Positions 1-5,957 of a stretch of 5,957 bases of DNA are shown piece by piece (within the stretch, counting starts at the first letter, position 1; every line of letters starts with the position of its first letter). Source of the DNA: JACMNW01 sp031413495. Its GTDB lineage: Bacteria; Pseudomonadota; Alphaproteobacteria; Rhodobacterales; Rhodobacteraceae. The DNA lies in NCBI GenBank assembly GCA_031413495.1, contig JANOFE010000179.1:1-5957 (forward strand), read 5' to 3'. Below the pieces are notes generated by a model. The model worked only from the letters and a program-made list of their open reading frames with translations, was not told the DNA's origin and did no database searches. The translations under genes were made by a program, and so were the position numbers.

Positions 1-474
1 GGCCGGGCGGTAAATCTGTATTTCGATGATCTGGGTCAGGCGATGGATTTGCCGCGCTTGCTGGCGACGCAGGCCCTTGGCACGCATCTTTATGTCTGTG
101 GGCCAAAGCCGATGATTGCTTGGGTTCTGAGTGCAGCAAAGGCGGCGGGCTGGCCGGACGGCGCGGTGCATCATGAAGAATTCCTCGCCCCGCCACCGGG
201 CAAGGTGTTTGAGGTGCGGCTTGCCACATCCTGCAAAACCGTGACCGTCGGCACGCATCAATCCCTGCTAGAGGCGATCGAGGCGGCGGGGGTGGAAGCG
301 CCCTATCTGTGCCGGGGTGGGGCGTGTGGCGAATGCGAGACGCGTGTTTTGGGCTGTGACGGGCATTTGTTGCACAATGATCATTGGCTGACTGATGCCC
401 AAAAAGACGGGGGCCAGGCGATGATGCCTTGTGTCTCGCGCTTTGAAGGCAGGTCGCTGGTGCTGGATCGCTAG
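1..474 (+). CDS. PDR/VanB-type oxidoreductase, C-terminal part with [2Fe-2S] ferredoxin domain (5' partial)
   Basis: The reading frame is open from base 1, so the gene starts left of the window; 157 residues are visible, about half of the usual 310-330 for phthalate-dioxygenase-reductase-like proteins. The fragment begins in the NAD(P)H-binding domain, whose closing motif YVCGPKPM lies at fragment residues 31-38. After a linker (about 58-66) comes a plant-type ferredoxin domain with cluster cysteines at 104, 109, 112 (CRGGACGEC, Cx4Cx2C) and 144 (in MPCVSR). The family moves electrons from NAD(P)H through FMN to the iron-sulfur cluster and on to a partner oxygenase in the cytoplasm; the FMN domain would be in the missing part. 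The next gene starts 9 bases after the stop and encodes a DUF3445 protein, so this is probably its dedicated reductase, as in haem-dependent oxidative N-demethylase. The family call is firm. The partner is inferred from adjacency. Confidence 0.93.
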   Translation, partial: GRAVNLYFDDLGQAMDLPRLLATQALGTHLYVCGPKPMIAWVLSAAKAAGWPDGAVHHEEFLAPPPGKVFEVRLATSCKTVTVGTHQSLLEAIEAAGVEAPYLCRGGACGECETRVLGCDGHLLHNDHWLTDAQKDGGQAMMPCVSRFEGRSLVLDR

Positions 475-483
475 GGGAGCAGA

Positions 484-1524
484 ATGGGCAAGGAATTCAA
501 CGACGAAACCTTTCGCGGCGATTTCACTTTTCGCAATTCGGCGAAGGCCATCGCGCGGTTTCCGTTTCCGTTTCCCGAAGACAGCTACATGTATTCGGTG
601 AACATGGAGCCGCATGTGCCAGGGGCGGCGGGATCAGTGTTCGAGCATATGTTCGATGTGGACGAACATTACGTCTCCGAAATGCGCGACCGGGCGATGG
701 TGCTTGCGGAAGATCCGCTGCGCTGCCAAAGCCTGCCGCATATGGAACTGGCGGGGTGGGATCTGCTGGAACTGATCATGGAGAATTTCGCGAAAGATTA
801 TCCGCAGTGGTTTTCCCTGACCAAGGATGGCGACCGTTGGCATTGGGTCAACCGGCCTTTGGGCATTGATCAGACCTTCACCTTTATGGATGCGTCCACC
901 CTGCCCTACGGACCAATGGAGTATATCACCCGCCAAGCGCAGGGTGATTGGACTTTGCAAGACCAGCGCGACAATGATCTGTGGATGGAAGCCGGGATGG
1001 TCACAACGCAGGCCGATTGGTCATTGGATTTCGACATTGGGATGCGGTTTCACGAATGGCATGCGCCCGTGCCAATGGCGCATGACCTCGGCGTGTTTGA
1101 CCGGGCGCTGAAGTTTTTGCTGAACCTGCAGCTTGGCGCACCGGTGCGGCGATTCAACTGGACCATGACGATTGATCCTTTGCTGGATACCGCGCCGGAA
1201 ACTTACCCGGTTTGGGGCCCAACGCGGGCCAGCCTGACGCCGGATACCGTGGGGTCGCGGATGCATTTGCGGGTGGAATTGCAAACGCTGATCCGGCTGC
1301 CACGGTCTAACGCCATTGTCTTTCCGATCCGCTGTTATCTGATCCGGTTTGATGAATTGGTCAGCGTGCCAAAATGGGCGCGGCGCTTGCACCGGGTTGT
1401 GCGCGATATTCCAGAAGCGCTGGCGGGCTATAAGGGGTTTTTACGCAACCGGAATATGATGGCGGCATACTTGGCGCAGCTTGACGATGGGGCAGTGACG
1501 TCGCCGGGGTTTTCGAAAGACTAG
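484..1524 (+). CDS. DUF3445 haem-dependent oxidative N-demethylase-like protein (alpha-subunit type)
   Basis: This 346-residue protein belongs to DUF3445, a family that includes the catalytic alpha subunit of the dimethylamine-oxidising haem-dependent N-demethylase, a PAS-fold haem enzyme using O2 and NADPH-derived electrons. Visible family-like blocks are TQADWSLDF (175-183), HAPVPMAHDLG (193-203), RFNWTMTIDPLL (223-234), and a long block at 262-286 that contains LRVELQTLIRLP followed by a hydrophobic strand. There is no signal peptide or membrane segment, so it should be cytoplasmic. The ATG is preceded by GGGGAG with a 4-base gap, and the gene follows the reductase by 9 bases, which indicates one operon. 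The gene ends within a CTAG shared with the convergent regulator, so no further subunit follows on this strand. The family is recognised with good confidence. The substrate is not proven: dimethylamine is the known precedent, and another N-methyl compound is possible. I could not assign the haem ligand from sequence alone. Confidence 0.88.
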   Translation: MGKEFNDETFRGDFTFRNSAKAIARFPFPFPEDSYMYSVNMEPHVPGAAGSVFEHMFDVDEHYVSEMRDRAMVLAEDPLRCQSLPHMELAGWDLLELIMENFAKDYPQWFSLTKDGDRWHWVNRPLGIDQTFTFMDASTLPYGPMEYITRQAQGDWTLQDQRDNDLWMEAGMVTTQADWSLDFDIGMRFHEWHAPVPMAHDLGVFDRALKFLLNLQLGAPVRRFNWTMTIDPLLDTAPETYPVWGPTRASLTPDTVGSRMHLRVELQTLIRLPRSNAIVFPIRCYLIRFDELVSVPKWARRLHRVVRDIPEALAGYKGFLRNRNMMAAYLAQLDDGAVTSPGFSKD

Positions 1525-2189
1525 GCTTGCGGGTAGGAAATCACTGACAAATACCGCGCGGGCAATTTTACCAATACCTCTGGCCCATGCTGGGCGTCGG
1601 CATCGAAAAACAGGCTGTCACCGGGTTTCAAATGAAAAAGCTGGTCACCGTGGCGGTAGGTAACCTCGCCTTCCAGCATGTAAAGCAGTTCAACCCCGTC
1701 ATGCTGAAACGCCGGGAAAACATCGGAATCGGTGGTCAGGGTGATGATATACGGCTCTACCACCACGCCAGAGGAATTTGATCCGATATGGCCAAGCAGG
1801 TTATACTGATGCCCCGCACGGGTGCCACGGCGTTCAATTTCAACATGTTCGCCGGCGCGGACATGCTGCACTTCGCGGCGTTCCTCGAACCGGCGCAGAA
1901 AGGATGTAATCGGCGTGGAAAAGGCGTGTGACAAGATTTGCAGCGTTGTCAGCGACGGCGAGGTGATGCCGTTTTCGATTTTGGAGAGCATGCCGATGGA
2001 GAGGCCGGTTACCCCCGCCAGATCAGCCACCGTCATGCCCTGTTGGCGGCGAAAGGCACGCACTTCACGGCCAATGGCCACTTCGAGGTTACGCTCGCTT
2101 AACTCGCGCACACGGTGGGGATCCTGGTCGAAGGCGGGTTTGCCTTTGGGCATTATCATGGGGTCGTCAAAACTGACAGCGTCGGTCAT
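1521..2189 (-). CDS. XRE-family transcriptional regulator with C-terminal cupin sensor domain
   Basis: The protein has 222 residues. An N-terminal extension (1-33) is followed by a helix-turn-helix of the XRE/Cro type (about 36-95; the core TVADLAGVTGLSIGMLSKIE spans 53-72). A small cupin barrel follows (about 145-217) with likely metal or ligand positions H163, E167 and H201 and the motif LKPGD at 187-191. The length and domain order are typical of single-subunit XRE-cupin regulators, which bind small molecules and repress or activate nearby catabolic genes. The ATG has GAAAGG upstream with a 7-base gap. It is divergent from the GlxA-type regulator across an 81-bp spacer and convergent with the DUF3445 gene, whose stop codon it overlaps. 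It plausibly responds to a methylated amine or a breakdown product. That effector is inference only, as nothing in the sequence names it. Confidence 0.93.
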   Translation of the reverse strand: MTDAVSFDDPMIMPKGKPAFDQDPHRVRELSERNLEVAIGREVRAFRRQQGMTVADLAGVTGLSIGMLSKIENGITSPSLTTLQILSHAFSTPITSFLRRFEERREVQHVRAGEHVEIERRGTRAGHQYNLLGHIGSNSSGVVVEPYIITLTTDSDVFPAFQHDGVELLYMLEGEVTYRHGDQLFHLKPGDSLFFDADAQHGPEVLVKLPARYLSVISYPQA

Positions 2190-2270
2190 CTCTTTGCCTT
2201 TCAGGAAACATGCAGGCGATATTCTTTACTACCATGAATGTTTAGCGCGTTTGGGGGAAAGTTCCAGCTT
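2190..2270. promoter_or_regulatory. Divergent intergenic region between two regulator genes
   Basis: This 81-bp spacer is the only sizeable non-coding DNA in the window and must carry the start signals for both divergent regulators. It holds the XRE-cupin ribosome binding site (2197-2202 on the minus strand) and, if the start at 2271 is right, the purine-rich GGGGGAAAG (2253-2261) before the GlxA-type gene. A pair of inverted 6-mers, AAACAT (2206-2211) and ATGTTT (2238-2243), has centres 32 bp apart, about three helical turns, and might be an operator. A weak -10-like TATTCT sits at 2220-2225 on the plus strand without a good -35. No promoter could be called firmly on either strand. Confidence 0.5.
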
Positions 2271-3281
2271 ATGTTGACAACAAAAGATGGCCCTCGGACG
2301 CTTGGGTTTCTGCTGTTTCCTGGGTTTCCGATGGCATGTCTGACTTCGGCGGTTGAACCCCTGCGGGCAGCAAATGAAATATCTGGGCGAAAGGTGTTTG
2401 CGTGGCGGCTGGTGGGGGAAGAACTGGCCCCGGTGCGGTCCAGCGCCGAGGTGCGGTTTGATGTGGACATGGCTTTGTCGGATGTGGCGGGGCTGGATGA
2501 GTTGTTTCTGATTTCGCCTCCTGTGGCGGAATTTGCGAACCCGCGCAGGGGCTTTGCGGCTTTGCGGCGACTGGACCGGGCAGGCATGACACTGGGGGCG
2601 TTCAGCGGCGGGATATTTCCGCTGGCACGGGCGGGCGTTATGGCGGGCCGGAAATGTTCAGTTCATTGGTGTTATGAGGCGGCGTTCAAGGCTGAATTTC
2701 CGAGGATTGAGGCCAGCCGTTCAGTGATTGTCCGGGATGGCCGCAGGGCAACGGCATCTGGCGCGGGGGCGGTGTTCGATCTGATGCTGCGGCTGGTTGA
2801 AGACACGCTGGGTCGCGATACGATGACCGAAGTTGCCTGCTGGTTTCAGCATCCGTTTGTGCGCGATGAGGATGCCAGCCAAAAGGTGCCTGTGCAGCGC
2901 GTGGGGGGCACAGATGACTTGCTTCCGGGGGCGATACGCGATGCGATCCGGATTTTTGGAGAACACATTGAAGACCCGATCTTGATTGCCGATGTGGCGG
3001 TTGCGGTCGCGATGTCGGAGCGGCATCTGGAGCGGAGTTTCAAGGCCACGACGGGGCAAAGCCCGCTGAAATATTACCGCCTGATGCGGTTGAAAAAGGC
3101 GAGACAACGCGTGCTGTATTCGACCGACACGATCACGGAAATTGCGCAATCGGTGGGCTATGCCGGGTCTGGCCCAATGGCGCGGCATTATACTGCGGCC
3201 TTTGGCGTGCATCCCAAGGCCGAACGTCAAAGGCTGGTCGGCCTGCGTGGGCTGTCGGGCGGGCAGATGCCCGATCAGTAA
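2271..3281 (+). CDS. GlxA/GbdR-like AraC-family transcriptional regulator with DJ-1/PfpI-like N-terminal domain
   Basis: With the start chosen here the protein has 336 residues. Residues about 8-180 form a class I glutamine amidotransferase/DJ-1-like domain, with TLGFLLFPGFPMACL near the start and the elbow GAFSGGIFPLARAG. This elbow carries Ser112 where catalytic relatives have Cys, so a sensory role is expected. Two AraC-type helix-turn-helix units follow, at about 238-259 (IADVAVAVAMSERHLERSFK) and 288-312 (ITEIAQSVGYAG onward). The layout matches regulators such as GbdR, an activator of glycine betaine, dimethylglycine and sarcosine catabolism in Pseudomonas. An upstream in-frame ATG at 2238 would add 11 residues, but it lacks a ribosome binding site and the family match starts right after the ATG at 2271, which follows GGGGGAAAG. 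The 3' end overlaps the convergent gamma-subunit gene by 7 bp. Control of the neighbouring demethylation genes is likely but inferred. Confidence 0.92.
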   Translation: MLTTKDGPRTLGFLLFPGFPMACLTSAVEPLRAANEISGRKVFAWRLVGEELAPVRSSAEVRFDVDMALSDVAGLDELFLISPPVAEFANPRRGFAALRRLDRAGMTLGAFSGGIFPLARAGVMAGRKCSVHWCYEAAFKAEFPRIEASRSVIVRDGRRATASGAGAVFDLMLRLVEDTLGRDTMTEVACWFQHPFVRDEDASQKVPVQRVGGTDDLLPGAIRDAIRIFGEHIEDPILIADVAVAVAMSERHLERSFKATTGQSPLKYYRLMRLKKARQRVLYSTDTITEIAQSVGYAGSGPMARHYTAAFGVHPKAERQRLVGLRGLSGGQMPDQ

Positions 3282-3826
3282 ACGCTTTTAGCCGCCGTGA
3301 TCAGGGCGTGGTGCAGGGATTTCGCCGATGATCTGGGGCCGAGGATAGTAAAGCCGTCGGCGCGACGGGTGACATAGCATCCCAGATGTTCGATCACCGT
3401 TCGGGTGCCATGGCCCGGTTGCATGGCGCGGGTGTCAAGGTTGCACAGAATCTCGAACATTGTGTGCAGGCTTGGCCCGGTAAGGTCAAACCGCACCCAG
3501 GCGTCAGTTTGTTCGGTGATGGATGCGGCATCTTTGAACGCGGGCTTCAGGTAGGCTATGATGTCTTCGTGGGTGGCGTAAGGCGCTTCGATCATCCATT
3601 GATCGGGAGCCAGCCAGAGGGCGGTGTCGCTCGCATAGCCGGGGGGCGGCAGGGAGATGTTAAGCGACGTTGCGGCCTTCGTGACATCAGCCTCGCGGCC
3701 CTTGCGGGTGGCGAGGGAGGCGAGGCCAACACCCACGTTTTCAGTGATTGTCACCGGGCCGATGGTATCAGTTTGCGGGGTGATATTGCCCAAAGGCGAC
3801 AGCGGTTTAAGGCGGTGATCAGGCAC
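3275..3826 (-). CDS. soxG: Sarcosine oxidase gamma subunit family protein (SoxG/MgdD type)
   Basis: This 183-residue protein has the compact GcvT-like fold of the gamma subunit of heterotetrameric sarcosine oxidase. Typical blocks are LKPLSPLG at residues 6-13, ITENVGVGLASLA, LWLAPDQWMIEAP in the middle, ITEQTDAWVRFDLTGPS, and HLGCYVTRRADGFTILG near the end. The subunit has no known active-site chemistry and helps hold the complex together. I place the start at the GTG at 3826: it is preceded by GGAAGGGAG with an 8-base gap, it overlaps the alpha-subunit stop as GTGCCTGA, and it gives the usual N-terminus. A longer frame from a TTG at 3874 has no ribosome binding site and would overlap the upstream gene by 56 bases. 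It is the last gene of a minus-strand operon. It could equally be the D subunit of N-methylglutamate dehydrogenase, which is homologous. Confidence 0.9.
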   Translation of the reverse strand: MPDHRLKPLSPLGNITPQTDTIGPVTITENVGVGLASLATRKGREADVTKAATSLNISLPPPGYASDTALWLAPDQWMIEAPYATHEDIIAYLKPAFKDAASITEQTDAWVRFDLTGPSLHTMFEILCNLDTRAMQPGHGTRTVIEHLGCYVTRRADGFTILGPRSSAKSLHHALITAAKSVY

Positions 3827-5957
3827 GAAGGCGGCTCCCTTCCGGGTCAATGAAATGGGGGGAGACGATTTCAATTTCGATTTCAGTGCCAGCCAGCAGG
3901 TTCACGGCGCGCAGGCGTTCGCCCAAGCGGGTATCGCCCTGTTTCAGGTATCCCAGCGCGATGGAATGGCCAAGATGGGGGGAATAGACGACAGAGGTCA
4001 GCCAGCCGCCATCATTCTTTGCGACGGGGTCTTTGCCGGTGGCGATGAAATGGCTGCCAGCGGTGAGGGGGTCTGCCGGGTTGACTGGTTTTACGCCGAC
4101 GAGGCGGTAGCCATTAGGATCGGTCAGGCCTTCGCGGGCGGAAAGCGGCACACCGATGGCGTCCTTCTTGTGCGACACCATCTTGCCAAGGCCCATGTTC
4201 AGGGCGGTGGATTGGCCGTTCAGCTCATTCCCCGCGACATGGCCTTTTTCGACGCGCATCACGCCAAGCGCTTCGGTGCCGTAAACAACGGCGTCGAATT
4301 CCTGCCCCGCCGCGACCAATTCGCGGATCATCGCGTCGCCGTAGCGGGTGGGGACGGCGATCTCATACGCCAATTCGCCAGAGAAGGAGATGCGGAACAG
4401 GCGGGCGCGCAGGCCGCCGCAGACGGTGATCTCAGCGCAGGCCATGTAGGGGAAGGCGTCGTTCGAGATGTCTTGATCGACGATTTTCGCCAGCAGGTTC
4501 CGTGCGTTGGGGCCTGCGACGGAATATTGCGCCCAAGCCTCGGTGGTGGAGATAAGCTGCACATCCATGTCGGGCCAAAGACACTGGCGGCAGTATTCGA
4601 GGTGGCGAAAGACCGTGACGGCATTGGCGGTGGTGGTGGTCATGACGTATTCATTCGGCCCCATGCGGGCGGTGGTACCATCGTCAAACACGATGCCATC
4701 TTCGCGCAGCATCAGGCCGTAGCGGACTTTGCCGACGGCGAGGGTGGAGAAGGTATTGGCATAGACGCGGTCAAGAAATGCGCCTGCATCGGTGCCCTGG
4801 ATGTCGATCTTGCCAAGGGTGGTGACGTCGCAGATGCCGACGGATTTACGGGTTTGCAAAACCTCGCGGTCCACCGATTGCCGCCACGTTGCCTCGCCCT
4901 TGCGGGGCAGCCATTGGGTGCGCAGCCACATGCCAACTTCGACGAAAACGGCACCCTGTTCGGTTGCCCAAGTGTGGGAAGGGGTTAGTCTTGTGGGGCG
5001 AAAATCCGCGCCTGTTGATCTGCCTGCAAGCGCGGCGATGGCGACCGGGGTGTAGGGCGGGCGGTAGATGGTGGTGCCGGTGTCAGGGATGGATTGCCCG
5101 GTGAGTTCGGCCATGACGGCGAGGCCGAGGACGTTGGAGGTTTTGCCTTGGTCTGTCGCCATGCCGAGCGTGGTGTAGCGTTTCAGATGCTCGACGGCGC
5201 GAAAGCCTTCTTGATGCGATAGTTTGATGTCTTTGACGGTGACATCGTTTTGCTGGTCAATCCACGCGCGTCCTTTGCCGGACCCGACATACCAGAACGG
5301 GGTGATGGCGGCGGGGGTGTCTTCGGCGGATGGCAGGTCTGGCGTGGTGGGGGTGAAGCCGAGGGCGGTGACAGCTTCAGTTGCGGCAGCGGCCCCGGTG
5401 GTGAGGGCGGCGTGGGTGGAGAAATGGCCGTTGGCGGCCCCGGCGAAGACGAGGTTTGGCACGCCATTTGGGCCGGGGGTGAAGGCGGCGATGGTGTCAT
5501 TCCACAGTGGGCGGCCCCTGTGGTGGCTTGAAATAGCAAGGTTGGGGTTCCAACCGCCGGAAACGCCAAGTGCGGTGACAGCCAAGGTTTCCGTGCCTTT
5601 GGGGGTGCGGACGGTGATGGACGAAAGGCCAAGGCGGCCTGCGCTGTCGATAACTTGCGCGCCCTGCAAATGCCGGATGCCGGGCAGCAGGAGCAGGCCT
5701 TCGCGGGGGTCGATGACGGCGACCACATCAACGCCCTTGGCGGCAAGGTCGGTGGCGGTGCGAAGGCCGTCATCGTTGTTGGTGAAGATGGCAATGCGTT
5801 GGCCGGGGGTCACAGCCCAGCGGTTGGCGTAGGCGCGGATTGCCCCCGCGAGCATGATGCCGGGGCGGTCGTTATTTTCGAACGCGATTGGGCGTTCAAT
5901 GGCCCCGGCAGTCAGGATCGCGCGGCGCGAATAGATGCGCCATAGAATTTGGCGGGG
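3819..5957 (-). CDS. soxA: Sarcosine oxidase alpha subunit family protein (SoxA or N-methylglutamate dehydrogenase MgdC), 5' partial
   Basis: The frame stays open to the right edge, so the start lies outside; 712 residues are visible of a family length near 1000. The missing part would hold the N-terminal ferredoxin-like and first dinucleotide-binding segments. The fragment opens in the nucleotide-binding domain (GAIERPIAFENNDRPGIMLA, 18-37) and continues through GWNPNLAISSHHRGRPLWND (135-154) and VFAGAANGHF to QNDVTVKD (236-243) and EHLKRYTTLGMATDQGKTSN (256-275). A GcvT-like folate-binding domain follows (about 335-712; CDVTTLGKIDIQG, RYGLMLREDGIVFDDGTTAR, RISFSGELAYEIAVP). The family oxidises an N-methyl amino acid together with the beta, gamma and delta subunits and transfers the methyl carbon to tetrahydrofolate. 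The stop overlaps the gamma gene; beta and delta genes would be expected further upstream, beyond 5957. The C-terminal part (EKGHVAGNELNGQST, then SHKKDAIG) differs from my memory of classical sarcosine oxidase, so MgdC is a real alternative. Confidence 0.92.
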   Translation of the reverse strand, partial: PRQILWRIYSRRAILTAGAIERPIAFENNDRPGIMLAGAIRAYANRWAVTPGQRIAIFTNNDDGLRTATDLAAKGVDVVAVIDPREGLLLLPGIRHLQGAQVIDSAGRLGLSSITVRTPKGTETLAVTALGVSGGWNPNLAISSHHRGRPLWNDTIAAFTPGPNGVPNLVFAGAANGHFSTHAALTTGAAAATEAVTALGFTPTTPDLPSAEDTPAAITPFWYVGSGKGRAWIDQQNDVTVKDIKLSHQEGFRAVEHLKRYTTLGMATDQGKTSNVLGLAVMAELTGQSIPDTGTTIYRPPYTPVAIAALAGRSTGADFRPTRLTPSHTWATEQGAVFVEVGMWLRTQWLPRKGEATWRQSVDREVLQTRKSVGICDVTTLGKIDIQGTDAGAFLDRVYANTFSTLAVGKVRYGLMLREDGIVFDDGTTARMGPNEYVMTTTTANAVTVFRHLEYCRQCLWPDMDVQLISTTEAWAQYSVAGPNARNLLAKIVDQDISNDAFPYMACAEITVCGGLRARLFRISFSGELAYEIAVPTRYGDAMIRELVAAGQEFDAVVYGTEALGVMRVEKGHVAGNELNGQSTALNMGLGKMVSHKKDAIGVPLSAREGLTDPNGYRLVGVKPVNPADPLTAGSHFIATGKDPVAKNDGGWLTSVVYSPHLGHSIALGYLKQGDTRLGERLRAVNLLAGTEIEIEIVSPHFIDPEGSRLRA
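3835..3843 (-). promoter_or_regulatory. Ribosome binding site that fixes the gamma-subunit start
   Basis: On the minus strand this reads GGAAGGGAG and lies 8 bases before the GTG at 3826, inside the last codons of the alpha-subunit gene. It is the strongest Shine-Dalgarno-like site near this junction, and it decides for the GTG over the TTG at 3874. The arrangement suggests translational coupling between the two subunits. Confidence 0.75.

Noticed and set aside
268..615. Minus-strand frame of 115 codons across the reductase/DUF3445 junction
   Set aside because: Both plus-strand genes have strong family motifs in this stretch, and the minus-strand product looks like an Arg/His-rich shadow.
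1822..2277. Plus-strand frame of 151 codons across the XRE-cupin gene and the divergent spacer
   Set aside because: It is antisense to a clear helix-turn-helix/cupin protein and its translation resembles no family; it has no plausible ribosome binding site.
3260..3273. Small hairpin CGGGC-AGAT-GCCCG near the end of the GlxA-type gene, considered as a terminator
   Set aside because: The stem is only 5 bp, lies inside the coding sequence, and the nearest T-run (CTTTT) is about a dozen bases further on; on the other strand there is no T-run at all.
3855..4988. Long open frame of 377 codons on the plus strand
   Set aside because: It lies antisense to the alpha-subunit gene, whose protein matches its family along its whole length. 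The plus-strand translation has no recognisable domain and is explained by the G+C-rich codon pattern of the real gene.
5224..5832. Open frames on both strands over the nucleotide-binding part of the alpha-subunit gene
   Set aside because: The translations are low-complexity (Pro/Ala/Ser- or Gly-rich) shadows of the SoxA-type frame with no domain match.
5853..5855. ATG considered as the start of the alpha-subunit gene
   Set aside because: The frame continues upstream to the window edge and encodes family-typical sequence (GAIERPIAFENNDRPGI), so this ATG is internal and the gene is truncated by the window.

Overview
The window looks like chromosomal DNA of an alphaproteobacterium, most likely of the Rhodobacterales (Roseobacter-type). 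The reasons are the G+C-rich codon use, the very tight gene packing, and protein families that commonly occur together in that group. This placement is an inference from gene content, not from a marker gene.

Layout. Positions 1-474 (+) hold the C-terminal half of a PDR/VanB-type flavin and [2Fe-2S] reductase whose 5' end lies outside the window. Nine bases later, 484-1524 (+) encodes a DUF3445 protein, the family of the haem-PAS alpha subunit of the oxidative N-demethylase that acts on dimethylamine. It ends against a convergent XRE-cupin regulator (1521-2189, -); the two stop codons share a single CTAG. An 81-bp divergent spacer then separates this regulator from a GlxA/GbdR-like AraC-family regulator (2271-3281, +). 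The tail of that gene overlaps by 7 bp the convergent gene for a sarcosine-oxidase gamma-type subunit (3275-3826, -). This in turn is overlapped by 8 bp by the end of the alpha-type subunit gene (3819-5957, -), which runs off the right edge.

How the genes fit together. All six genes suit catabolism of N-methylated amines. The reductase would feed electrons to the DUF3445 oxidative N-demethylase. The SoxA/SoxG-type proteins belong to a heterotetrameric enzyme that oxidises an N-methyl amino acid and passes the methyl carbon to tetrahydrofolate. That enzyme could be a true sarcosine oxidase (choline/glycine betaine/dimethylglycine route). It could also be the homologous N-methylglutamate dehydrogenase, MgdABCD (trimethylamine/dimethylamine/methylamine route). 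The adjacent DUF3445 demethylase makes the second option a serious one. The two divergent regulators sit between the two metabolic arms and are the obvious candidates to control them.

No RNA genes, mobile elements, CRISPR arrays or convincing intrinsic terminators were seen. The largest non-coding stretch is the 81-bp divergent spacer. No clearly new system is visible. The most interesting points are the DUF3445/reductase pair beside Sox/Mgd genes, the extreme boundary compaction, and two start-site corrections.
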